DNA of 64,000 nucleotides from Theristus sp. LFF4_11 (Eukaryota > Nematoda > Chromadorea > Monhysterida > Xyalidae): assembly GCA_030248135.1 (NCBI GenBank), contig JASANC010001457.1:33087-97086 (forward strand), in the 5' to 3' direction. The translations under genes were made by a program, and so were the position numbers. Position 1 is the first letter of the stretch; the number at the start of each line of letters is the position of its first letter. The notes beneath the pieces are model-generated. The model did not search any database. It was not told the DNA's origin and saw nothing but the letters and a program-made list of their open reading frames with translations. Shown here piece after piece: positions 9,598 to 23,700 of this stretch.

Positions 9598-12500
9598 TTA
9601 CGACGAAAGTTTCACACGGAAACGTTTCAGAGTTGCGAAGTAACACGGATTATCGAAAACAAACACGCCACCGAGCAATGCAGACCGACCGGACGTGTGC
9701 TCGGCGATTTGGTTCTGCTGCTCGAGCACGGCGCGCAACTGCGGCAGCCACGGCAGCGCGTGGTCGCTGCGATCGAACTCCGTGTACACGCAGAACTCGC
9801 GCGTGTTCGTGTTCAGCATGAACGGAATCGCCACCGTCGGCTCGCCGGTGGACGCGTAGAAGCGTATCTGAAAGGACAATGCTCGGTGACGCTGGGTGGG
9901 TGTGGGTGGACAGCAGGTTTTTTATTCAAAATGCCCTAGCCTAGGTGTCTTGTGACGCCTGCTCTGAAATTTTTTGGTGTGTTGCAAAAAATTTAGGTGT
10001 CCGAAAACAAACCGCTCCAAAATGACTGTCAACAGCACTGAGAATGCATCATAATATGCTAATTCTGAGAAACAAGTCTACAACAATATTGTCGTGTTTT
10101 ATCGGCAGCGGACTTCGACCCACAAAACAGTGTTTCGAACTTGTTCGCTGTTGTTGTTGTCTCTTGTTTCAACAACAGTGATGTTTCGCTGCTGGTTGCG
10201 CAATAAAATGCACGGACGGAGAGACGCACCCACAAAAGAATGTGCACTTCAGACGGATCGAATCGAATGCCGGCGATCACATTGAACTGCGTGCGGCCGA
10301 GATGACGCGACGACGGCTGCAACAGACACAGGCGACAGCGCTGCGGCGCCTGACCGGAGGACGACTGAGACACGTCGACGCCCGCAGATTCCTGCAAACG
10401 AGACACACCGAGAAATATTGTGCTGCGAATGGTAGCACGAGAAACTGTGAAACAACGACCAGGTCCTGAAGAAATACAGAAACAAAGAGAGAGAGAGAGA
10501 GCGACCAACGGCTGCATCGCTGCTGAATGGTGGGAGTGGGAGACAACGAACCAACACCATCCTATTTTGAAAGCTAGAAATGTGATTAATAAAAACGTCG
10601 TTAAAGGCAAAAACACCATTTAGTTTTCTGTGCGTACGCACAAACGTCGTTCTAAATCCCGTGCGCAAACTAATCGTGTCCGTAATGCATTAAGATAGCA
10701 CATACGACACGATTTCTAAATCGCGTGGCCATTTTGTAAGGGTCGTGTCCGTGCGTACGCACAAAAAACTAATTGTAAATCCCCCTTAAGAAGGGTGGAG
10801 GGGCATATCAGAGTTATTTGGCGCTCTTTACTTTTACGTGGCCCAACGCAAAATGAATGGCCCATCGCAAAATGAGTGGCCCATCGCAATCGCAAAATGA
10901 GTAGGTTCCTATCCAAACCTAATCTTAAGCGAAGCCTTTTGGTTAAGGTGAAAATGTTGCTTGCAATGAGTCATTGTAGGTTCCTAATCCTAAACCTAAG
11001 CCAAGCCTTTTTGATAAGGTGAAATTGATCATTTTCGCCTTATCAAAAACAAAAAGGCTTGGCTTAGGATTAGGTTTAGGAACCTACGACTTGCAAGAAA
11101 CATTTTTCACCTTATCCAAAAGGCTTGGCTTTGGATTAGGAACCTACAACGACTCATTGCAACTTTGCAAGCAACCTCAGATCAAAAATCACTTTTAAGA
11201 ATGTATACAAATCGCTGGGCCATTCATTTTGTGTTGGGCCACTTATTTTTTGTGCAGGGCCATTCATTTTGCGATGGGCCATTCATTTTGTCTTGGGCCA
11301 CGCATTAGTAAAGAGCGCCAGTTATTTTCCGTCACGATGGCTAAACTGACTACCGCAATGCCTTCCGCCTCAGCAAGATCCCCGACCACGAAAGCAGTGC
11401 ACGGTCCGCAGTTTCATGCGCTACTAACCAGGCTCAGGCTGCGTATCAAAGTGTATGAAATGTCGTACGTCGTAATAAAAAAAACAGTGCACGCACACCA
11501 TTCAGCAAACCGATACGATGACGTACGGTCCTGGTGTACCACCACCGTACAAATGCCCCACAAAAGAAAAGTGCACGCGTGTTATTGTGTTTGGCTCGTT
11601 CAGTACATTCAGCAGCGGTGTTGTTGCTGCATCCGTCCGTGGTACACCACGACCCCGCATCACTCCCACCACCACCGACCAGTTCGTGACGCATGATCAT
11701 GATGAACGCGTGCATGACGCCGTGCGTGGTCAGCCGCAGGATCGCCACCAACGACTGCAGCACGGCGAACGTGCCGTCGCACTCGACCAGCCGCTCGACC
11801 ACGTAGCGCTCGAGGACGCGCTGCTCGTGCTCGCCGGGCGTCCAGACGGTCGACGCTGCAACGACGACAACACGAGTTCCGTGCAGCCAACTGGTAAAAC
11901 AGGCATTTCATACCACTGACGCACGTTGACGTACGTCGTCAGCGGCATACGGCTCCATCGACCGTGCTGTGCAATAACACGAGAACTCACGTGAATTCAT
12001 AAACTTACAAAAAAAACGCCTAAACGAGCGAAAACAAAAAAAAAACAAACAACAAAACACACTGCACTACCACCGACCGTTGGCGGAGAAGGCCAGCTGG
12101 CACTGCAGCATTCGCGGCGCGTCCAGTTGCAGATGCAGTCGAAATTGAATGCTACTCTGCTCCATCACGCCGGCGATACGCACCATCAACGAGGCGTCGT
12201 CGGACGAGAAGCGAACGTTGCTCAGCTGAATATGTGCACGGCGAACAGTGGATGCGAACAACACGGTCAATGGAAAACCAAATAAACCTGATTCTCTACG
12301 TCCGTGCTCAGAGTTCCTTTCGAATGGAATGGATTTTCAATGTTTTACGACACAATGTCCATCGATTTTCGTTTTGGGAAACATCGAAATCCATTGGCCA
12401 ACCATCGAGAAAGTCTGATTCTGTGAAAACTGTAGAAGAAACAGTTAACACCGTTTGCAAATAAGAGTGGGGGGGCCTAGGAACATTCCGTGATACATGG

Positions 12501-15500
12501 AAAAGTTTTTAAACCAAGGGTGCAGGGACATTCTACTAATCAAGGCGCTTCAGGTTTACCCCCTGAGTACCCCCTGATTATGCCTATAAAGGTCGTTTTT
12601 AGGGTGCGGAAGTTGAAAAACCCTCGATTTTTTGCGATTTTTCGCAAAGTGTACCTTTTTAGCCCTACCGTATCTCGTAGTTGCACAGTTTCTGGAACCT
12701 CACACAGTATTCACGTGAAAGATCTTGCGGAGTTCTTTAAGGCCCTGTATCAATGAGCCCTTGCAAGGGGGGTCCCTGAGGCGCTACGACGCTAGTTAAA
12801 ATTACTTTTTTTTAAAAAATTACGCAATTTTTTTAAAACATTTTTTTGAGCTCATAAACACAATTTTTCGATTTTCATTTTTGGTTCTACATGGGGTTTT
12901 CGGGGTCGCTGAATTCGAATCTGATCTTAGATTTTTGCCCCGGGCATTTTTTTGCCCTAAAATTGGGCAAAAACACATTTTTTGCGTTTTCCAGTGTTTT
13001 TTTGGTTTTAATTTTTAATTTTAAGTGCGGATTTTTTTAACAAAGCTGTTTTACAACAGCCTTACAACCGCTGTATCGGAATCAGTTTTAATATTTTGCA
13101 ACTGACCACTTGCCCACCCAAAAAATGGGTAAAAAGTTGATTTTTTTGCTTTTTGCACACGTTTTCGTTTCACAGTGAAAAAAATCAAGTTAGAAACAAC
13201 TTGTAATTTTAATTTTTAGTTCTACATGGAAGGTTTCGGGGTCGCTGAATTTGAATCTGACCTTAGATTTGTGTCCCGGGCCTTTTTTTGCTTTAGAAGT
13301 TAAGCAAAAACACATTTTTATGCGTTTTCCAGTGGTTTTTTATTTTAATTTTTAATTTTAAATGCGGATTTTTTTAACAAAGCTGTTTTATAACAGCCAT
13401 ACAACCGCTGTATCTGAATCTGTTTTGATATTTTGCAACTGACCACTTGTCCACTTAAAAAATGGGTAAAAAGTTGATTTTTTGCTTTTTGCACACGTTT
13501 TCGTTTCACAATGAAAAAATCAAATTAGAAACAACTTGTAATTTTAATTTTTAGTTTTCCAGGGAGGTTTTCAAAATTGCTGAATTCGAATCTGACCTTA
13601 GATTTTTGCCCCGGGCATTTTTATTGCTCTAAAAATGGGGCAAAACACATTTTTATGCGTTTTTCAGTGGTTTTGCCCAATTTTTAGAGTAAAAAATGCC
13701 CGGGGCAAAAATCTAAGGTCAGATTCGAATTCAGCGACTCCGAAAACCTCTCTGTAGAATTAAAAATTAAAATTACAAATTGTTTCTAAACTGATTCTTT
13801 TACTGTGAAACGAAATAGTGTGCAAAAAGCAAAAATCAACTTTTTACCCATTTTTTGGGTGGGCAAGTGGTCAGTTGCAAAATATCAAAACTGATTCAGA
13901 TACAGCGGTTGTAAGGCTGTTATGAAACTGTTTTTAATCAACTCTACATTTAAAACTAAAAATTAAAACAAAAAACCACTGGAAAACGCAAAAAAATGTG
14001 TTTTTGCCCTATTTTTAGAACAATAAAAATGCCCGGGGCAAAAATCTAAGGTCAGATTCGAATTCAGCAATCTTGAAAACCCCCCTGGAGAACTAAAAAT
14101 TAAAAGTACAAGTTGTTTCTAACTTGATTTTTTCACTGTGAAACGAAAACGTGTGCAAAAAGCAAAAAAATCAACTTTTTACCCATTTTTTAAGTGGACA
14201 AGTGGTCAGTTGCAAAATATCAAAACAGATTCAGATACAGCGGTTGTATGGCTGTTATAAACCAGTTTTGTTAAAAAAATCCGCACTTAAAATTAAAAAT
14301 TAAAACAAAAAAACCACATGAAAACGCATAAAAATGTGTTTTTGCCCAACTTTTAGAGCAAAAAAGTCCCTGGACAAAAATCTAAGGGCAGATTCGAATT
14401 CAGCGACCCCGAAACCCTCTATGTAGAACTAAAAATTTAAATCACAAGTTGTTTCTAACTTGATTTTTTCACTGTGAAACGAAAACGTGTGCAAAAAGCA
14501 AAAAAATCAACTTTTTACCCATTTTTTGGGTGGGCAAGTGGTCAGTTGCAAAATATCAAAACTGATTCCGATACAGCGGTTGTAAGGCTGTTGTAAAACA
14601 GCTTTGTTAAAAAAATCCGCACTTAAAATTAAAAATTAAAACCAAAAAACACTGGAAAACGCAAAAAAATGTGTTTTTGCCCAATTTTAGGGCAAAAAAA
14701 TGCCCGGGGCAAAAATCTAAGATCAGATTCGAATTCAGCGACCCCGAAAACCCCCCTGTAGAACCAAAAATGAAAATCGAAAAATAGTGTTTATGAGCTC
14801 AAAAAAATGTTTTAAAAAAATAGCGTGATTTTAAAAAAAAAGTAATTTTAACTAGCGTCGTAGCGCCTCAGGGACCCCCCTTGCAAGGGCTCATTGATAC
14901 AGGGCCTTAAAGAACTCCGCAAGATCTTTCACGTAAATACTGTGTGAGGTTCCAGAAACTGTGCAACTACGAGATACGGTAGGGCTAAAAAGGTACACTT
15001 TGCGAAAAATCGCAAAAAATCGAGGGTTTTTTTAAATTCCGCGCCCTAAAAACGACCTTTATAGGCATAATCAGGGGGTACTCAGGGGGTAAACCTGAAG
15101 CGCCTTGATTAGTAGAATGTCCCTGCACCCTTGGTTTGAAAACTTTCCCATGTAGCGCAGACCCCCCCACTCTTATTTGCAAACGGTGTTAACTCACAAA
15201 CGGATACAGTGGCTCATAGTTGGCCAAGGCCACGGCCAGATTGTGCAGCGTGTGCACGGCGTTCAGAAACGTCTGCAGTGGCGGTGCCGCTGTTGCTGCG
15301 GCGCTTTTCGGCGGCTCGCAAATCGCACGCCACACGTCAATGTGCAGCACGATCGGCTGTCGTGACGCGTTCAGTTGTTCTGCAAGATCAATTGCTCGCA
15401 ACGGTTGTTTTTTTGTTGAAACGCGCGAAATGTTTGCAATCGAACAAAAAGTAATGAACACTTTTTTTCATGTTACGCGCGTCGCGCATCCAATATGAAG

Positions 15501-18500
15501 CTATTTCGCTAAACTAAAAGGAAAAACCAAAGTAGTGTTAGAATTATACGATGTTACAATGTTCAGCAGTTTTTTAAAGCCAGATCGAAACTTCCGAAAA
15601 TACCATGTCGACAATGGTCCTGAAACCTGCGCTTGGCAGGGGAATAAAACCCGTTTCCGGATTTCAAAACCCGTTTTCCGGATTTCAAAAAGGGCTTTTG
15701 CAAAAACTCTACTACAACCACCATCCTACCGGGAGTGTTGTCGTGTGACTGTGCATGCGCCTGCACGGACGTTGACTGCGGTGTGCGCGGTGTACCACCA
15801 CCACCCCCACCGCCGCCACCTGGCGCGGTCTGACCAGTCGAGTGCGGCCCGAGTGGCGTATGCGTGGTCACTGGCGATGGCGGCAGTGGCGTGTTCACAG
15901 GCGTCGACATGACACCAACTGACATCGGTTGCGCTGCCGGCGACGGCGTTGGCACCTGGCGTGTTAAAGTGACATGTGTCACGATATTGAGGTTACATGC
16001 CATTCAGCTGCATTCAGTCGCGTGCAGGCAATCTCAAGGTGGACTTTGGTGTATTGGAATTGTTTTAGGTGTCTATAAATTATCCCAAAAACAGAGGTTC
16101 AATCCGCACTGAAGGAGACAGCTGCAGTCTGAAATCATAGTCTAGACAACCGAAACGGAACAGGCTCCACAGTGTTTGCGTTGGATTGAGGAGTCACAAA
16201 AACGGGCGTGCGTACAGCATGTTTCCTTAAACCTGTCACTTGTTTTTCGCAGAATACAGAGCTCGTGAACAGTGTGTGATTTCATGCAAACACCCGACAC
16301 ATTCCTCAATCGTACTGCAACTCAATTCAACGTTTCGGATGCTCTCGATTCTGCGAACGAAAAAGCGTGACCGCTTTGCACAGAGAGCGTTTACCTGTAG
16401 ATTCGAGAGCGGTCCGGCGGCAGCCGGCGAGTAGCTCGGCGCCACTGACGGCGGCTGCGCGAGCGGCGTGTGCGCGATGTCGTCCATGTGCGCCTGTGTG
16501 CCGGCGCATGTGAACGCACCTGCTCGCAAGTGAACCTCATTGAATGCGTGACAATGCTCGCACACCAGCACAGTTTACGGTGAGGTTTCTAGCCACGGTT
16601 AACCCGTGAAACGCGTGCAGAGAACGCCGTCTAGTTTTGTCTGTTTGCACCCCTCGGCGGAGCTCGATGCCGCTTGAACGCACAATTTTTTCAGTGATTT
16701 GGTTTTCCCCAGAAACACCAATAACGGGCGTGCAAGCGGGTGACGCAGCGCACACGACGTACCGCTGTCGATGGTCGGTCGCTCCGGTACGTAGACGGGC
16801 GCTTTGCTGCCGCCACCGGCTGTGTCCACTTGAGCGACGTGCGCGAAGCGTTGGCAAAACGCGTGCAAGCCGTTGCAGTGCCAGCGGAATGCCGCTGACG
16901 TTTGCGTTGGCTCTGTCTGTTGCTGTTGTTGTTGACGACGCCCACTCGCCACTTCTTGCACTTTGACTGACGCGTCACGCACCGCCAACCACCGACCGTC
17001 GCGAAGCACCTGCGCGTGCGCCAGTTTTTCTCACGACCCAAGAAATTCGATTAGAGTTGGGCATTTTTCTATTTTAGTCGGGTATTTATCTACGACCTAA
17101 GAATAAATACCCGAGACCACCCACGCATAACGGCTTTTTTCCAGTTGTTTGTTTTTTGTTCGTCTGAAAAAATGCGTCGGTGTGGTGGTGGTGCACCGTG
17201 GCGGCGCTGTCTCGGTGTGTGTGCCATGTCGTAGCACAATTTGTACCACAATGCGGGTCCCCGCCCGCACGAGCATGGTCCGAAGACTAAAATGACCAGA
17301 GACTTTCTCAGTTCGAAACCACACGTTTCCTCTCAGTTCGATTTTAATTTTTGATAGTTTCTCATTATTTCCGTTGTTCACGCGGGTTTACAAGGAAAAC
17401 CGGCCGTTTTCCAGAATTCCAATCAACCGCGCGTCACCTAGCGCAGCGTTGCACAACGAACGCACCTGTATCTCGAGCACGATCGCCTGTCTGTATACGA
17501 GCCGGAGCGTGTGCTCGCCAAGCATCGTCACCGACGCCCAGAGGGTCGCGTGCGGACACTGCAGGCGTGGCGGCTCGCATGCCGCGTTGAACGGAGGCAC
17601 CTGAACCTGCTCACAAACAAAACAATAACCGTACAGTGATGTGAGTGGCGATGCGACGTTGGTCTCCGTGCGCCAACGTGAATGGTGATGTAGATTTAGC
17701 GACGGCAGGAAACCGGCTTTTACGCGCCGATAAAGACCGACATTTACTGATTTTTGTGGTACGGTTGTTACAAGCATAATCCGTTGCGTCCTACGTCACG
17801 TGCCACGTGTTCACGTGACTTGCCTGTCTGTAGGGCTGGGTCGAATAAATAAACGTTTTTATACCAAGGTTGACAATTTTATATTTTGATTTACAGTACT
17901 ACTGATTTGATTAAAATGTAAAATTTCCAAATTTAGTCTTGACTGAAATTTTATTCTGCTCGCGCAGTCGATTTTTTAGCCAAATTGATCCAAGATACGA
18001 GCAATTATAACAGAATTTTGGAAAAATATCATTGCATCCGAGAAGCTGTTTTTACAAAAAAACGAAAACTGTGTGGGCTTGTTTTGTTGCAGACAAAAAC
18101 AATCACAGCATGGTCATTTCAACTTATGAACAACCGTTTCAGCAGAGGATGAATGCAATAGGAAATTTTGGCAGCCCTCCTGTCTGAGCCATTTCATCTT
18201 CTGATAATTCAGAATAAAGTTCTTCATGTTGGTTTGACATTATGCAATGTTGTCGTTCTTTAACTGACTTCTACTGCAGTTTAGGGCACACCAAAGCGGA
18301 ACTAACCAAGCAAAAGCATTTTACCTGTCGGCCGGGCGGGCACAGCGCGCAGTGCGGGATCGGCGTCGCACGCGTCAGCTGTGCAACGGCCGTCAACGGA
18401 GCGCTGGTGATGTGCAACGTGTGCAACAGTTGCACCAGTTGATCGCCCGGCGACGACACGCTGCGATTCAACGACTGCTCGTACAGGCGTGCGTACGAGT

Positions 18501-20734
18501 CGTGCGGGTTGCACTGAACGCGTGAGTCCTGAACGCAGACAGAAAGAGTGGGAGATCGCAAAAACTGGTGACGCACGCTGCGCATGTCATGGACGCCGGC
18601 ATGTTGGTTTTATTTTGGGTTTGTTCTTTTTTAAACTAAAAAACCGCTCACTGAAATCACAGTGTTTTTCTGTCGACTGCTCAATTTCGGGCAGTCGAAT
18701 GGTCTCAGGGACTTGCTGTGTAATTGGTGTTTTGTTTTCGGATGTGATTTGCTTACAATCCTCACATTGTCCTTTTGCGTTTGTCACAGATTCCACTTGA
18801 ACGAACAAGAATTTTCAACGAGACATCAGAGCTTCTCACTTTTTTCAAAAAAGTGGATGGATGGGGAAGGGGTACAAACACAAATGATAGAAAAAAAACC
18901 ATCGAACGAAAAACATTCTGGTCACGGGCCAACCTGAACGCCAAAAGCGAGCCGATAACTGCCATTGTCAGAGTTGTTGTTGCTCTCAGTGTTGTCATTC
19001 ACAGCAGCAGCACTAGCACCAACAGCAACGGGATTTTGCTGGTGCCATTCAATGGAAACGGTGTACTCAAACTGTGCACCGTACGCCAGACGCAGTGAAA
19101 CGTATTTGTACTCGACTAACTGAAATTCCAACCGTTCACTGTTTTTGATGTCACACAAGAACAAGCGCAGTAGGATCCCTGTCTGTCGTCGTGGGGTCGC
19201 CATGAACGGAGCGCTATACGCCATATTCATACGGGAACGTTACGTAATGATATTTCCTGCTTCATCTGTTGCTAACACATACCCAGTAATGTTGCACAGC
19301 TACAAGCAAACGCACACGCACACACACACGATACTGCGTGTCATATATACGTGTGTATCACTGTTTGCGGCTGTGTCGTGCAACATTACATTGTTCACAA
19401 AACCAAATGCACTGTGTTCTCCTCAGACCAAGACCTTACTGTCGAACTCTAAATTTCAGGCTACCAACTGATTGGTTGGTGAGCAAACGTGCTGCATGCT
19501 TTCTGTGCAAGACAAGACTGCACCCCTCCACAGCAATGCGCCGCACAGAACGCACGCATCACGTGTGATGCTCACCAACGGAATCAGCGGATAGACTGCA
19601 ACCTCGAATTCGACTGTACCTTTACAAACGGGTGCATGCCGGCGCGCAGCGCGTGTCGCAACGGCCGGTACAGCGCGTGCACGGCGCTGATCTGCGCCAC
19701 GATCCGGCACGTCTCCGACACGGCGGCGTCGATTTGCGCGGCGCAATTCGCCGTGAACTCGCGCACGATTGAAGGATGCAGCAGGTTGCGGTGCGCTTCG
19801 TCAGCGTCCTCCTCCGCTCTCAGCAGACAGTCGAGCGTGTACACGGTTCGATTACGATCGTGCGTTCGCAGCGAGACGCGACACCGTTCGAGCGACTGCC
19901 GCGTGAACGCGTCGACGAGCGCGCGCAGCGAGGCGGACTCGCCGCACGCGGGTGTACGGTCGAACCTGGAACGGATGCTTTTTTGTTGTTGGAACAGCGG
20001 CAGAAGAGAAAGTTGAAGTTTGCAGATCAAGAGGTAGTTATTTGATAACTAGGTGGTCGATCTACACCGCCGAGAAACGAACACGATGTTTATGCATCAA
20101 AATACACGTAAGTACATCTGGATCGCAATATCAATGCTCATTTCGACATCGTGTTCTCTCAATGACACATAAACCATCAGACTTGGCCGCGCGTTGCGTC
20201 ACAGCAATTTCGACCAACAACCGAACTAAACCATTAATGCTTTCTAGCAAAACAAATCCAAGGACGTGTAAGGGGGAAGGGGGGGGGGAGGGAAAGAGGA
20301 GGGGGAGGGTTGGTTTGGGGGGGGGCAAGGGGGGCGGGGGGGAGGCGGGAGAAGCGGAACGGGCGGGAGAGGGGGGGGGAAGAAAAGAAAACACAGGGTG
20401 GTGGTGGGTGTTGGGGGGGGGGGGTGGGCTCCGGCGGACAAGAAAAAAGAGGGGGCGACACAAAAAAAAGGCGGCGCCCAAGAAGGGAGGAGCGGAGGGG
20501 GAGGAAAAAAAGAAAGGGGGTAGGGGGGATCTATTTCATAAAAAAGACCCCCGGAGGGGGGGGGGGGGGCGGGAGGGGGAAGGGGAGAAAAGAGGAGGGG
20601 GGGGGGGACCGAGGGGGGGAAAAAACGCCCGGGGGGGAAGGAGCGGGGGAGCCGGGGGGGGGGCGAAAGGGGGGGGGGGGGGGGGGGGAGGGGGGGGGGG
20701 GAGACGGGGGGGGGGAAAAAAAAAAAAAAACCTA

Positions 20735-20769
<35 letters not shown>

Positions 20770-23700
20770 ACAAAAAGGGAGTATGGGGGGGGGTGGGTGT
20801 GGGAACCCCACGTACTTTGCACGTGCATTTGGCGTGCCGTGGCACGCGTGTTATATTTTATGTGTTACGTGTGTTACATTTATGTTGCTAGTTGCGTGAT
20901 GCGATGCTATGTTGTGTCTTCGGCAACATCGTTGCTCATGCTTTTGCCTGTGCTCTTGTCTGTTCTTTTCAGTGTGAGTCTGTGTGTGTCTGTGTCTCAA
21001 GTTGTAGTGGCAAGTAAAACGTTAAACCGTTGAAAAGAATCAACACATATTCTGGCATCCCAACGAGCAACGCGCGACCAACAGAATGGCGTCCGGCATG
21101 TTTCGACGAAACGCTGCGCTGCGCCGTTCCGCACTTGTCAACCAACTGGACAACTTGCCAGACTACTCAAAACTGCACGGACCAAATGACACTGACGCTC
21201 AGATTGACGCCGCACTTCACAATGCGCGCTATTCGTTGATCAACAACATTCAGCGCATCAAGTCGTCAATCGGCCATCTGACGCAAATCGACACAAACTG
21301 GCAGAAATGGCTTTCTGAACTGCCACCCGAGCATTTCGCCGACGAAGAGACATTCTACGACCAGCACGCCACCAACGGCTACCTGCCAATCGTCCTCCAG
21401 GGGGAGGATATCGTCGTCACGCTGGAGACGAAACTTCTCGAAGTCAACAACAAACTGACGCCGGTGACTGTCTCTGCCGCTGCGTCACCTCCAGCGCCAC
21501 CGACTACCACTGTCGCTGATTCGCCATCGTTGATCAGTGAGCCATCACGCGGAGCGCCGACGGCGGCCGATTCCGATCAAGGTGTTGGTTCAACAACGAT
21601 TGCTGCGATGCCGATCACCGCTGCTACGGGCACTGGTTCTGTCAGCGTGGTTGGCGACTCAACGGCTTCTGGTGTTGGCGCTTCGTTGCGGTCTGGTGTT
21701 GGCGACTCGATGGCGGCGGGTGCTGACCGTTCGCTGCTGTCTGGTGTTGGCGACTCGAAGGCGCCGGGTGCTGACCGTTCATGGCCGTCTGGTGTTGGCG
21801 ACTCAACGACGTCCGCTGCGGGTACTGTATCGTCAAACATGATTGGTGCCGCCGGACTGACGGCAGAAATGCCAAATCAGGTGACTGTCAGTGACTATCA
21901 GGCAATTGCCAGTTCAGTGATTCCAGTGTCTGATTCTTTGAGTGTTTCTGTGCCAGTTTCTCAGTTTTGTGGTGCCTTTGTGCAGCCAAGTGTGGTTGCT
22001 CCACAGAGCATGCAGACAGTAGTGAGCTGTCAGCCGTACAGTAGTGGTGTAGGGGGTGTATCGTCTGGCCCTTTGCCGTCCCGGCCTGGTCTGCGGACTT
22101 CACCGTCCGGTGCTTTCGTCGGTATGCCCGTTGCCTGCGGTGCTGGTCCCGGTGCCCTCACCGGTGCCTTCACTGGTAGTTTAGCTACTAACGTTCCGGT
22201 ATCCTACGGTGCCTTCACTAGTGGTTTAGCTACTAACGTCCCGGTATCCTACGGTGCCCTCACTAGTAGTTTAGCTACCAACCTCCCTGTGTCCCAAGGT
22301 GCTCCCACTACTAACCACGGGTTTCGCAACGCAATGCTTGGTGCCCACACTATCGCAACTGGCCACCCGCCAGTGTCGTTGCCAACCGGGCCCCTGCCCG
22401 GAGTGTCTTATTTTCAGCAGCCACAGTTCAACGTCTACCCGCCGATGCAAACGACGAATCCTGCTCCGATGCTGCAATCAGCGTGCCTGAAGCTCCCGAA
22501 ACTTCCACCGATCACCTATGACGGTGACCCACTTCGATGGGCGGAATTCTGGGACCTTTTCTCCGTTTCGGTCGATCGTCAGCCGATTTCCGAAGTTGAA
22601 AAGTTTGCTTACTTGAAGGGCATGTTGACTGGCAAAGCTGCGGAAGCGATTTCAGGTATCTCGCCGTCAAACGGTACCTACGCGCAGGCGGTCGACGTCA
22701 TTTATCGACGATTCGGTGATGTTGAGGTGGTCAAAGACGCGCTGTACTCTCAGCTACGATCGATACCGGTCGCGACTGACAAAGTGTCCGACATTCGTCG
22801 CGTTGCTGATACAGCCGATCGGGTCTTGCGTCAACTTCTGTGCTTGGGTGAAGACGTCGAAGGCGGCAGTCACCGTTCGCTCATCATCAAGTTGATCCAG
22901 GAGAAGCTCCCGAAGTCCGTGCTGATGGAAATGGAGTATCAGAAACCACTCACGGTTGCTTGGTCGCTTCAGTTGTTTCAGAATGCCTTGTCGAACATCG
23001 TAATGGTCAAAGAACGAGTTGGTCGCATTGCTAATTCCGGCTCGACTGAAGGGGCGATGAAGAACAGCAAGGACCACAAGAAGTCCGAGACCAAGTCGAA
23101 GTCTGACAGACAAGGACTACCACCAACTCGCACTGATGTTTTCGCAGTGTCGAACAACAGCGACAACAAAAAAGCCGCCAAGAAATCAGCGAAGTCTTTT
23201 CAACCGAAGAAACGCAGCCGGCGTCCGTGCATTTTCTGCCAAGGCGATCATTTCGATGACCAGTGCACGAAGCTAACCACTGTCGGCGAGCGCAAAGGTT
23301 TCCTGCTGAGGGCCAAATTGTGTTTCAACTGTCTCAGTGACAAGCATTTCGCTAAGGATTGTCAGCAGACATTGAAGCCTTGCATCCATTGCGAGAAGCA
23401 GCATCGAAAGGCTTTGTGCCCGAAGAAACATCCGGACAAAGACAAAGGCAGTTCGAAATTGACGAAGACAGCCACTGTCGGGGTGGATCAACACGATGCG
23501 TGTTCTGACACAGCGTCAACAAAGGAAGTTACGGTGTCACACGCACATGTTCGCAACACGCCACTGAGGCGTGGCATCCTGATGATTGCAAACGCAAAGG
23601 TTGTCCCACCTAAGCACCCGGAGCGAACTATTTCGGCCAAAGTTTTCCTTGACTGCGGAAGCGAAAACTCGTTCATCACGAAGCGTTTTCGGAAACAACT

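Noticed and set aside
10920..11170. CRISPR-like alternation of repeats and spacers
   Set aside because: The repeats are inverted as well as direct, spacing is uneven, and the genome is eukaryotic.
20244..20899. Long Gly/Arg/Lys- or Pro-rich open frames on both strands
   Set aside because: They arise from the G/A-only tract, where stop codons are rare for reasons of composition.
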